Shown here: positions 24,597 to 35,900 of the stretch, piece after piece
Numbering within the stretch: the first letter of the stretch is position 1
Layout of the letters: each line of letters starts with the position of its first letter
Assembly (NCBI RefSeq): GCF_025698545.1
Contig: NC_068571.1
Coordinates: 40,209,733 to 40,273,732 of the forward strand
Origin: Gossypium raimondii
Lineage: Eukaryota; Streptophyta; Magnoliopsida; Malvales; Malvaceae
DNA length: 64,000 nucleotides
Direction: 5' to 3'
Notes under the pieces: model-generated
Seen by the model: the letters and a program-made list of their open reading frames with translations, nothing else
The model's database searches: none
Told to the model about the DNA's origin: nothing
Made by a program: the position numbers and the translations under genes

Positions 24597-26984
24597 TTTT
24601 TTCCCTGTTTCTTTGGATGTTCTGGTGTGGCAAGTTATTTGAAACATGAAACCCAAGTATCCATATTTAAAAAGAGAGTAGATGAAATGATTGGATATTA
24701 AAAATAGTTTTTTTTTTCTCCAAAAGTTGGCTCCTGGAAAACATGTCAACTCGCATGACGCACATCAAATTTATCTTCTTTGCCGAAAACATGCAATTTC
24801 TGGGCTGTGGCCTTGTAAGTATCTAATTTTGCTGTAGTCAATGCCTGCTGCCTCAAACTGTGTAACCCCATCATTGTCTACTGACCTTCTAGAGCCACCA
24901 CTTAACATATAAAATTAGTGTATGGTATAATTTCTCTGTTGGTTGGATCTATAGCTTCGTATATAATCAACATCAATATGATCGAAATTGAATAAAGAAG
25001 ACAATTTGAATCCAAAAGTAGAACAGCGGGAAAAAAATGAATGAACGATTACATTGATACCAGCACTTTTTATGTTGAAACAAGAAAATAAAATAAGGAT
25101 ACTCAAATATAACCGTTTTCAAACTTACAAGATAACTTATACCAAAATAACATAAAAACCTTAAAACAAAGTGTTTTGCACGTTTCAGCTTATAACATTA
25201 TAAACTATTAGCAATCTCCTAGTTTAAAATGTTGGCAACTTATTTTATAATTTTTCACACAAACAATTATTATACTAACAATATGATATTTCTCGATTTG
25301 AACTAACAATTAACCGATATACTTCAGAGTTCTAATAAAACTGTTGGTGTCCAAAGCTTAAACCACAACTCCTAATATTAAACTCGAAATACACCATATA
25401 TAACATTCATTTATTCACTTTTAGCACTATTATAGTCATATGTTTATCTTGTTCATAATAAACATTTATGGGTGACACCCTAACTCTACTTGTTGAAGCG
25501 ACACCAATTCTTATGTTTATATAGGTTGAGTTCAATTATTGTCTCCATTGCTTTAGATCACATTTATACAATATACTGTGAACTCCATTAAGAGTATTCA
25601 AACTCATCCTCCATACGCAATAGATTGTACTAGTTTCCATTAAACTTTTTTTAGAACGAGTTTTATTAGTGCAGCACAGACACATAACAATAGCTTATTT
25701 TTACCCGTGAAACCTTAAAATTGGAAGTTGCTAATTAAAAGTCGGGTTCATATTATCGGAGTCCAATAATAGGATCACAACTCATTCTAATTGTAGTTAT
25801 GGTAATCAAACAAAACTATTTGTTACCACATTCATTAGCTTTAGAGATTGAATCGCTAACATGTCCAAACTTGTAATTTAGAACATGCTTTTGGACTTGG
25901 TTTCCTTTGTTTAGGAACTACTTGGCGTCAATTGTGGCTAAAATTCTAATTCTCGTTAATATAATTTTCAACCAACCTATTTCCATAACTTCAATCCAAA
26001 TCTAAAATTCTAATTCTCCTTAATATAATTTTCAACCAATGTATTTCCATGACTTCAATCCAAATTGAAATTGGATAAATGCATAAAGAAGCCAATCACT
26101 TTCATCCTTTAATATTAAGAACCAACCTAATACCTTTTCTTTAATAAGATAACTAAACTTATTAGTTTTGTATAATTACATAATTTGAAATTATATATAC
26201 TAAATCTTACAACATTATGGTGGCATATATATTATTATTTTTAATTTATTCTTAATATAAAAGAACATGTATTTATCATGTGTATAATGTAGATTCTTTT
26301 ATTAGAACATTCAAAATATCATATATATATATATATATATATATTCTTTCATTTTTAATGGATTTTCATATAACTAAAAAGACTCCAACTATCCTTCCTT
26401 AATGAAATTTTACTAACATATAGGGACACTTTGATATGTTGGCATTTATTTTTTATAAAGTTTCATATATTTTGACAAGAATATAATTAAAATATAAAAT
26501 AAACTCACCCTTGTTGTCCATTAATATTTTGTTTATGTGGTGGTGAGTGTATGCGTAATAGTAAGATTGATGGTTTTCGATCGGAACCACCACTATAAAT
26601 ATTAACTAATTTAAAGGTTCCTAAGCACTAAAAATAAATTTTTGAAAAACATTCTATTTAATGAAGTTTTTGAGTACTTAAAAGACTTTGACAGTTTTTA
26701 ATTTTTTGTATGATCAAATTCAACAACCTCGTTGATGATTTGACATGCTCAACAATGATGTTAAAACATTCGGATTTTAGTTGAGATAATGGCTGGAGGT
26801 ATTTATGTTTGATCTTTCTGTTGCACTATATTATAAATCGACATTTATGCTTTTAGGCATTTATTTTTTTACTTTTACAAGAGAGTTAATATAATTAAAA
26901 ATATAAAATAAAATCACTCTAACCAAGACAGATAGACGGATAATATTAACAGCTTTAAGATATTAACTAACAAAACCTGCAAAC
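24597..26984. other. UGT upstream region and gene-free spacer
   Basis: It contains the promoter side of the minus-strand UGT gene, then AT-rich sequence. A near-duplicate phrase ('ATTCTAATTCTC', 'AATATAATTTTCAACCAA') occurs at about 25,945-25,975 and 26,005-26,040. A (TA)n run lies near 26,320-26,342. No gene is seen. Confidence 0.45.
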
Positions 26985-27450
26985 ACGAGAATTTGACCAG
27001 AAACAGAAATGTCAATGGCTTTGACATCAGCTCTTTTTGCTTTTCTACCTTAGGAACAGTAACGGTAAGAACTCCATTTTTCATGGAAGCTTTTAACTTG
27101 ATCCATTTTCACATTCTCTGGCAGCCTAAACTTCCTCATCAACTGCTCGCTGCTACGTTCCACCCCATGCCAGGTATCGTTCTTCTCTTCCTTCTCAACA
27201 TTCCTCTGTCCGTTGATTTGAAGGACCCTGTCATCTTCAATCTCAACTTTCACTTCGGAAGATCAGCCTTGAAGACGTGAGCTTCTAGGGTCTCCTTCCA
27301 GTCAATTCGGGCGTTGACAAAAGCAAAGGTATTAGATGTTCGCGTGGTGAGTGAAGAAGGGAAAGGGAAGTCCTTGAATGGATCCCGAAAATCCAGAGAG
27401 AAGGGATCGAAGACATAGCTCCTTCGGTTGCTGAAGAAAATTGGGATCAT
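26985..27450 (-). pseudogene. Class I small heat-shock protein (HSP20), frameshifted
   Basis: Cytosolic class I small heat-shock proteins are ATP-independent chaperones built on an alpha-crystallin domain. Minus strand from 27,450 reads [20 protein letters not shown] ... [16 protein letters not shown], then a stop. A second frame resumes [21 protein letters not shown] ... [13 protein letters not shown], and a third gives the [13 protein letters not shown] end followed by VKAIDIS. Thus there are at least three breaks. One is a short out-of-frame deletion where the family has the LPGLKKEEVKVE segment, one a shift just after MDQVK, and one after the VPKVEK region. Otherwise similarity to functional members is high, so decay looks recent. 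Sequencing error cannot be excluded for the single-base shifts, but the first deletion removes several residues. Confidence 0.85.
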
Positions 27451-28156
27451 CGCCCTTTCTCTTACAACTACAAAACAAAGATTAACAGAAGCTTTGACAC
27501 CAGAGAGAATGCTAGTATTAAAGATTGCTGACTACTTCCGAGGATCTGATATTGCTTTCTTAACATTAAGGAGGAGGAATCCCTTATTTTCTCAAACTCG
27601 TCTTAATTTAGGGAAGATACACAGTTTCTGGATTTATACTATTCATCAAATTGGACAATTTAATAACTAATGGGGCTAACTCTAAGATATTAAACGTTAG
27701 GCAATTCGTAGATTTATATTATTTTTTAATTAATTTTGACTCTATTTTAAGAAAAGAGTAATTTTTTAAATAAAAAATTATTAGAAAACATATTAAAATG
27801 CAAAGGAGTAGTATTGTTTTGGATTTCGATTAACTCGAATTTTAGATTTTTTTGGGTTCAGAATTTTTCTGATTTGAGCTTGGATTATTTCGAATTCGGA
27901 TCGGTTCGAAATAGGCTAGCTCTAATAATATTTTAACAATTTGACCATTAAATTTTATGTTCAATTTATGTAGATCATTCATGTTGAGTTTTAAATAAAT
28001 TAAAAATATCTAATAATTTGTTTAGTAGTTATACATACATGTACATGTACATGTACCAATAGATTATAAAAATATCTAAATTTTATTAACATTTGGTACA
28101 TGCCAACTCAAACTTAATACTCAAAAAAACAATACAAACACTGTTGAGCTGAGAAG
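27451..28156. other. Gene-free spacer
   Basis: Upstream side of the heat-shock pseudogene and AT-rich sequence. A short ACATGTACATGTACATGTAC tract lies near 28,037-28,056. No gene is seen. Confidence 0.45.
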
Positions 28157-29253
28157 TGAGTCCTGGATGCCGGCGATCTACTCAACTCCACAGGACCTAA
28201 TCATCACCTGCGCACGGAAACAAACAAACCTGTACACAAAGCAAAAAAAACTAAGTGATGCTAACATAATTTGATAACAATGCATACACAAATTAAGTAA
28301 ACATGCCATAAGTTCATTTATAATCAATTTTATACTAAAGATCATTATATCATAATTCATTTCTTTTGTGCTTTCTAATGAATTTTACTTCAATTCTTGC
28401 CCTTTATCTTAACATGTTGATACACCCTCAGGGCTTTGCATTTTGATCTCAAGTTTCAACAATTTGATTTAAAATATAACATCATTCATATCTCAATCTC
28501 ATTTACAGGCATATAAAATTTCCATATCATCACTTATACCTCAATTTCGTATATCAAGTAGTCTATTTCATCTGTATAGTCTTGTACGGCCCCCAAGGCT
28601 TTTTATCTGATATGGTGCATAGTCTTTCACATGCTATCTATCACTTCATTTGCATTACTTTTCAATTAACCAATTCAAGCATAAGTTATATTGTGGCCCC
28701 TATCAACCGAACGCGAACTAAAAGACGGATATATGGATTATCTACTATCACACCAATATATGCTCACAGTCACCCAATGTTTAGGAGCTAGTAATACGTT
28801 CCCACAAACACCTAGTGCTCAAGGAAAAAGACCGAATAGAAATGCATCTAGTGCTAACGGTACCTTCTCACAAACAGTTAGTGCTCCAGAGAACTACCAA
28901 AATTATTTCTATTTCCAATTTAGTCATTTTCTTTATTTAATTTTCCATGGATGAATCATCAAACTTATCTACTAACTCCTCTTAATGTTCTATTTGCCAT
29001 ATAAGGACCTCAAATTTTGAATTCCATAGCTATTTGATCCTTTTACCTACTAGAATTCAACTTTTGCATTTTATGCAATTTGGTCCTTTTATCAATTAAT
29101 CATGTAATCGGTAAAATTTTCTTAACAAAATTTTTATATGATGTTCCTATCATATAGTAAACCATAAAATAATTTTAAAATGATTTTTCTTACAGACTCA
29201 AATTTGTGGTCCTGAAACCATTATTCTGATTTCACTGAAAACGGGCTGTTACA
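28157..29253. mobile_element. Probable solo LTR
   Basis: On the minus strand it begins TGTAACAGCCCGTTTTCAG at 29,253. The other end is taken as plus-strand TGAGTCCTGG at 28,157. Flanking 5-mers are AGAAG (28,152-28,156) and AGATG (29,254-29,258), four of five matching. The right boundary is firm in type; the left is less certain. The interior, 1.1 kb, has phrases such as ACCTGCGCACGG and no gag or pol. Confidence 0.55.
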
Positions 29254-30860
29254 AGATGATTTCACCGAAACCAATGTGCTCTTGCATGGTAAGCTAAATC
29301 GAATTAGTTGTGCATGAATTTTATGTTTTTGAGATTGTTGTGTTTAAATCTAGCTAACGGTAGTGTTAGTTTCTAAAATTGTTAAGGACTTTATGGGATT
29401 ACCGTTGTTGAATGCTTGAAGTTGTAGTGTTCAATTTATAAATGAAGCTATGAAAAAGGACCACTTGATAAAATGAAAATTGTTAATTTTGAATATCAGG
29501 GCTTAAGTTTAGATATTGAGAAACCAGTTTAAAATTTCTATAAAATATGTTATTAAAGAGCTCAATTGTATAACATGTTAGGCTTAAGGGAATTTTGAGC
29601 GATAGAACTTAAATGAATTATGTGTTTTACAAGCTAATGAATGATATTGGTTAAGAAAAATTGAATTAAAATCATGTTATAGATCAATACTTAAATCCGC
29701 CAAGAAAAGATCGTGGGAAAGGAAAAGTGGTAAGTAGATTGGTTGCTAAATATATAAAGGAGAAATATTGAATTATGTTATGAAAGAATGTGAATGGACA
29801 TGCAAAATGGCAGCGTCACGATGAACTTAGTAAAAGAATCAAACACACGGTTACATGTTATTTCTTAATGATTTCGAGATCTAGCATTTGATGCGGACTT
29901 GAAGATACATATAGCACAGATTTAGCCGGACTGATAATCTGATGTTGTTTTAAAGGTTTAGACTAGACTGATAACCTTACATGTATATAGAGCCCTGACC
30001 AGGCTTTCATTGTGCCAATAAAGGTTTAGCCTGGACAGGCAACCTAACACCTATGTATGTGTTTAGCTCGAACGAACCTTTGACATGAAGCATACTTGTG
30101 TTCTGAGTTCTTTTACACTATTTATTGGGTAATACAAAACATGTGAAATGTGAAATTGGTAAGTTAGATAACGAAGAGAAAAGGAAGGTTATGAGAATGA
30201 GCTGGATATGAAAAGTGTTATTGTATCATACTGTAAACTCGATATATTGAATGTGATGAAGTATATGCACTTACCTTACTGATAGGTGAATTGTGTTTGC
30301 ATATTAAATTATCATATAACCATTATGTGAGGTAAGTAAACTTTCGAGCTTGTATGAACTTACTAAGTATTCTAAATACTTACACCAGATTGTATTTACC
30401 TTGTATATTTTGAGCATACAGAATACGTTGATCAAATCAGCACAAAGTTCACATTATCTACCAGAAATTGTGGTAGACTTCTGGTTCAATTGAATTGGTC
30501 TAAGTGGTTATTTGTAAACAAGCTTGTTAAACTTTGAAGGTGATTATTTTGAGTTTTCATGATGTATGATAATAAATATGAAGTTTAGTTTTATTACGTT
30601 TCGCATTTTAAGTTTTGTAGGACTTTCCATGGTGTGGGGTATCCGCGGAGTAGTCCACCATACTTTTTGCTAAAGTTGTGTCCGCGGAATAATCCATAGT
30701 TTAGCCATCTGAAATACTGGGCGTAGCTAATCAATTTGCTGGAGTGATCCATCTATTAGTTCGCGACATGGTCCGCCATTTACGTTTAAAATATGCAAGT
30801 TTTGCGTGGTAACCTCTTATAGCTCAAGTTTGGCGACCAAACTAGGCAAGGGGTGTTACA
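29254..30860. repeat. LTR-like repeat ending GGGGTGTTACA
   Basis: The right end AAGGGGTGTTACA at 30,848-30,860 is a typical LTR terminus. Around 29,920-30,060 the phrase GGTTTAG(A/C)C(T/G)(A/G)GAC recurs three times, and around 30,620-30,780 short 'CCGCGGA(G/A)TA(G/A)TCCA' segments recur. No coding capacity is seen. The left boundary is unresolved because the element at 28,157 may be nested in it. Confidence 0.5.
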
Positions 30861-30899
30861 AAGTGTTTGTCAAAACATGTTTCTTTTCTTATATATTTA

Positions 30900-31200
30900 T
30901 CGAGATATCAGGAAAAAAGTTGATAATAACATTATATTGTTTCTTTTTAGAATTTCGAGAATAACATGTTATTACTTTTCTCTGAAAGTTGGAAAGAGCA
31001 TATGTTACTTTTCCATAAAAAGTTTAAGAATAAAACACCATTAGTTTTCCCTAAAAGAATAAATTAGGAAGCTCATGCTATGCTTTTCTCAAAAAATTAA
31101 GGAATAACATGATATTGTTCTTTTCCAAATTAGAAAATAACATGATATAGCTTTTCCTCAAAGAATCGAGGATAACATGTCATTTTCCTTAAAAATTATG
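30900..31200. repeat. Degenerate tandem repeat, unit about 40 bases
   Basis: The phrase AATAACATG(T/A)(T/A)AT followed by a CTTTTC(C/T)-type tract and A-rich linker recurs about seven times with many changes. Examples are at about 30,960, 31,095, 31,135 and 31,170. It is an old minisatellite without coding capacity. Confidence 0.6.
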
Positions 31201-31931
31201 TTGTGTCGAAAGACCAAGTGATAAAGCTACGACCAAGAAGAGATTATGAATTTCATACTGAAGCGAAAAACTCTCAACCTAGAAAGAAAGAAATCAAACT
31301 CCAATATTTGTAAACTTTGTTTAAATCGAAATAAAATAATAACAGTAATAATGAACTTATTATGAATAACAGACTTGTTTGTTGAGAATAGATTTGAAGA
31401 AGAGAGAACTTAATGTCATTATCAATGATTGAACCATTTGCCTTAAGGTGAACTTGCATGCCACTTAGTGCACGTGATTTTGATGTAATTACCTTCCAAG
31501 ACTTCTACAACACCATCTCAATAAGTTGCATACCTTTTAAAGGTCCACAAACTTACAGAAATTGACTCAATTCTCTTTCTACGATAACAAAGTCTTAAGC
31601 TTTAGAGTAGGAAAGTAGATAGAACAAATACATTGAGAACTAGAACAACAGAGAGAAATGAAAGCTCAAGAACTTCCCATTATTTGTGAGAAAGTAACTT
31701 CTAATGGAATGTTACATTCCCAAGGAAGTAAATTAATTTGTTTCGTATCAAACATTGAAATTACTTTCTAAATGTTGGAAAAAAATAGATTTTTGGAAGC
31801 TTTGAGGCATATTCTTGATTAGTAAAGGTGGAGATTTGAATCATAAAATTCTGATTTTATAGTCTACCCCATGAGACATTTACAATAGTATAATAAGAAA
31901 TTGATGCTCAAAGTAAGCCACTTGTGAATTA
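31201..31931. other. Gene-free spacer
   Basis: No coding or repeat structure is recognised. Confidence 0.4.
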
Positions 31932-32164
31932 TGTTGAGGAAAATGGAAAGCTTAGTTCCACATTGGTTATGTATCAAGTGTGGAATATGTTAATACATAT
32001 GAAACAACTTAATGGTTATTGAATGACTAAGCTAATATTCTTCCTCGCGCGTAGGGGGCAAATCAAAACCCGCCGGGGTTGGAGGCGTGCACTTGCATGG
32101 TCGTGGGTAACGCGAAGGCCTGCGATTAATTTAGCCCAATATCTAATTTTATTTTTCCTCAACA
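31932..32164. repeat. Short TG...CA element with 12-bp inverted ends
   Basis: TGTTGAGGAAAA at the left and its complement TTTTCCTCAACA at the right delimit 233 bp. The left part has the TTAGTTCCACATTGG phrase common in small plant LTRs. A GC-rich island (CCCGCCGGGGTTGGAGGCG) sits at about 32,070. No matching target duplication is seen at the flanks (AATTA, GAGCT). It is a possible LTR of a small element. Confidence 0.45.
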
Positions 32165-33511
32165 GAGCTTATCTCTTCAAATTCTGTTTGGAATTAAAAG
32201 GACAGGTATTAAATTGAGTTTAATGGCTCTTTTAATTCAAATGTTAGAAAATACACACTGAATTTTTCTCTATTTTTCCTACAAAGAAAAAAAATTTGAG
32301 ATCTTTTCCCTGCATATTTTGAACCTGTTTTTGATGATAGAAGAAAGCTAGGCTACAATTCGTTGATCACTGTAACCGTGCTACTGCTGTGCTCATCTCG
32401 TTGTTGTATCCTAGGAGACAGTCGACCAACGTTTCTCCAGCACCAAAGGAGCGGCCGAATCTGTCTTAAGGAAACTGTGAAAACATGCCTCAATTACTAG
32501 TCGGATTTCTGCCTACCTATGAGTACACAATTTCGATCCAGTTTTATTTCCAATTTCTGTTTTTCAGATTATATATGTATTTATATTGTTTTGATTCGAT
32601 CTTGTGATTTAAATCAATATTTTACATTACTGTTTATTTCTCTAATGTATTTGCAACACCAACTAATTAAATTCCTTAGAAAGTAAGAACTTTCCATCAA
32701 ATCAAATGTCTTCTTAGTGTTTGACGAAAGTTGTAACCTGTACTTCAAATGTGTTGAAAGATTAATAATATTAATTCATAAAATGTTTAATTTGAAAATT
32801 ATTAACGAAATTAAAATAATAAATAATTATGAATCAAAATATTTAATTATTTGAATCTCAAGTTGTAGTCTATTTACCAATATTCATCATCTATAAAAGT
32901 AATTTGAGTTCGAATCATCATTGTCAAAATAATTAATTATTTTTATTAAAAAAGCTAATAATGAGATTAAATAGAAACAAATACAGAATTATTAATAATA
33001 AAATTTTTTAATTTTAACATAAATCTTTATTTCAATAAAATATTTTTCTTAACATCATCTTTGCTAACAAAATACTACCCTTTTTTGGTTAAATAACAAA
33101 ATACTACTTAACTAAACTCATTATTTCCCAATCATATAACAAAGGAATCTTGATGCCGTTCATCACATGAATTAAATAAACAATGAAGGACATGATAGCG
33201 AAATTTTTTTTTTGTTCGATAGCAACATTCAATTAGCAGATATATACCATTAAGAGATATCAATCCGATCGTGATTCAATCGGACGATACTTGGACCATG
33301 AAATTATTTACAAAAACATTGAGGATTTTAGTGCACGCCGCACCAGATTGAAGCTCCAGAAAAGAACAAATGCAGGGATCGTATATCCCTCTGCCACTCA
33401 AATCAAATCACCCTGCCAGCCTGCTCTTACACATTGCCACCTCATACGACACCGTTTGAACTTTAAAAATTCAGTCCCTCACAAATGTAGAAAATTGTAA
33501 TAAAATAGAAT
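32165..33511. other. Gene-free spacer
   Basis: AT-rich sequence with no recognisable gene. Around 32,390-32,470 it is locally less AT-rich, but no open frame of note is present. Confidence 0.4.
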
Positions 33512-34131
33512 GGTAAAGTACACCAAAGTTGACTTAACTATGGTTTTAATTTAGTTATCTAATTATTTTTTTTAATTTAATCACTCAATTAATTGAGATT
33601 ATTTTTGGTTCATTTATATTAAGTGACTTTAAATTTCTGACCGAAAGATGATAAGGTAATTAAAAATCAGTATAATAATAAATTTAATTTTTATATATTA
33701 TATATTATATATTATATCAATTTAATCATAATTTTAAAAATTAATCTTTAAAATTTAGAAAGAATCTCAATTTAATCCTCAAAGTTTATATACATATGTA
33801 TATACTCCACAAGAGGTTAACAAATAGATTTTTCAGGGGCATCTGGTGGAAAAATGTAAATATAACCACATTGGACAATTTAATAGATGTCGGGGTTTTT
33901 TATTGAAACTCAATTCAATTCTTAAATTTTAAAATTACATACCGAGCAATGTTGCATCTCTTAGATAAGTTAATTTTAACTTTCACCAAGCTAGAATAAA
34001 GTTATCCCTGCAATATTCTCAGCTTTTCTCCTGATTGGCTGTAAATTACAAGAAAAGCTTGAGATATGTTGAAATGGCAGCAAACAGCCAACCAAATTTG
34101 CTAATCGTACAAAGGAGCAACCAGTCGTAAG

Positions 34132-34759
34132 TGTCACGGGCCAAAGTGCAAAGCCCGTGACCATGCCGCAAGAAGTGCCCCATGGAGGTCTATCGATTAG
34201 ATGGGGGACATTTAGCCCACAAGAACTGGCCCGATTCAGAGAGCTACTAAAGAAGCCTATCAGATTGAAGCCTGGTTGGCCCAATGATGAAGACATGGCA
34301 GCTTAGGCAATTTTGGTAACTAATCTTAGAAGATAGAATAGAATCATATCTTGTAAGATTAGATTAGATTTGATATGGTAAATCTTGTAAATCCCTAAAA
34401 TCAAGGGATATAGTGAATCTCGTCCGTCGATGTACATGTATCTTGACGGTCGATTTTGGGGGAGCTCAACTATAAATAGAGAGCCTCCCCCTCATTTGTA
34501 GAGCATCCATTGTAGCTTGAATTCTTAAGAGTAATAGAATTCTTGAGCATTTACTCAAACACTTTGTGTGCTTTCTTTCTTTAGCTTTGTTGTTCTCTTG
34601 TGGCTTCTTTTGGCACAATCGCTTCGCTTATACAAATTGGTGCCTTGGAGGAGTTCTAAAGAATCCTCTCTTTGGGAGTTAAGGTGACTTGGCGAGTTTG
34701 GACGAACGGATCGCCTAAAGCCGCACGGATTACGAGACGAAAGGTCTAGCCTCGTGACA
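34132..34759 (+). repeat. 5' LTR of the gag-protease element
   Basis: 628 bp, TGTCACG...CGTGACA, with a CTATAAATAGAG TATA motif near 34,470. It differs from the 3' LTR by about six substitutions. It also lacks a net six bases, all lost within about 34,590-34,705 as one- or two-base gaps, several in short homopolymers. Confidence 0.92.
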
Positions 34760-34761
34760 AG

Positions 34762-34773
34762 TGGTATCAGAGC
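34762..34773 (+). other. Primer-binding site (initiator tRNA-Met type)
   Basis: TGGTATCAGAGC lies two bases after the 5' LTR. It is complementary to the 3' end of plant initiator methionine tRNA and is the usual minus-strand primer site. Confidence 0.85.
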
Positions 34774-34820
34774 CAAGTTTGAACCAAGTTATATTCGAGT
34801 GGTTCGAAGGCACTGTTGGG

Positions 34821-35900
34821 ATGTCGAAAGAAGTCGTCGGTCAGAGTGAACAAATGGAGACCCGTGGTAGGGCCAGAAAAGCTAGTCGCTCGATGGAAAT
34901 GCTGACAGCTTTGGAAAATCGAGTGGTCAATCTCGAAGAATCCGTTGGGAACGTGAAAGAGACGCTTGAATTGGTCGAGGGACGCACGGATGGGTTTGAC
35001 TCCATGGAGGAGCAACTCAGAGATTTTGTGTTGGATTCTCTCGGTGCAAATAGGGAAAAGATAACGGAATTACTCGAGTCCACTGAGGTAAAGTGGCGAG
35101 AGAGGATGAAGCTCTCGAGGATATGGTGCTAGCCATGCAGAAAGAAATGGAGGAGCTCAAAGGGGAGCTCGCGATTTACAAAGCCGCTTTGAGTAATGGG
35201 ATGTTGTCTTCAAGGCCGAAGCAACATGCAATAGATGTTCCCAAACCGGAGAAGTTTAAGGGTGTACGATCCGCGAGGGATGTGGATAACTTCTTGTGGG
35301 AAATGGAGCAATACTTCTGAGCGATGGGCATCGAGGATGATGGCATTAAGGTAAACACCGCTTCAATTTACTTTACCGATGTTGCTCTCTTGTGGTGGCG
35401 GCGAGGTCCACGGATGAGAAACGTGGAGGAACGGCTATTGGAACTTGGGAGGAATTCAAGGAGAGTTAAAGAAGCGTTTACCTCAATATGCCGAGAAGGA
35501 GGCTCGAGCTAAGTTGCGTCGTCTCATGCAACAATGCCTTTGTTTGGGAGTATGTGCGGGCATTTAGCGAGTTGATGCTTCAAATCTCGACTTGAGCGAG
35601 AAAGAAGCATTATATTGGTTCGAGGATGGGTTAAAGCCGTGGGCAAAGCAGGAGTTGCGAGGCAAAGAATCACCGAACTTCATCAGTAGCCATGGTCAAG
35701 CAGAGTCCTTTGTTGAGCTTGATCCGCGGAGACAAGCTTGAGGCATCTAAGCCCAATGGAAGGGGCAATGGTGAGAGAAACCATGAAGAAGATGAAAGGG
35801 ACATAGCGATGGGGGCAACAGTACTGATAGCACAAGTGGCAATGGGAAACCACGAGATGCGAAGCGGGGATTAGACAACCCAAGGGACAAGAGGAAGAAG
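34821..35900 (+). pseudogene. gag of the Ty3-type element, broken
   Basis: From the ATG at 34,821 the frame encodes a coiled-coil-like N-terminus (MEMLTALENRVVNLEESVGN) and runs to a shift near 35,090. The next frame gives VPKPEKFKGVRSARDVDNFL, the retrotransposon gag core, then an opal stop at 35,318-35,320 in place of an expected sense codon. It resumes as AMGIEDDGIKVNTASIYF and LLWWRRG, then shifts again near 35,410. Further pieces (FEDGLKPWAKQELRG) reach the zinc knuckle of the next reading frame. The breaks are single-base events or one nonsense change, so capsid protein is not made from this copy as printed. Confidence 0.8.

Noticed and set aside
33991..34296. 101-codon minus-strand frame
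   Set aside because: Half of it is LTR sequence (repeated at 37,031-37,243); only the part left of 34,131 could be gene-derived.
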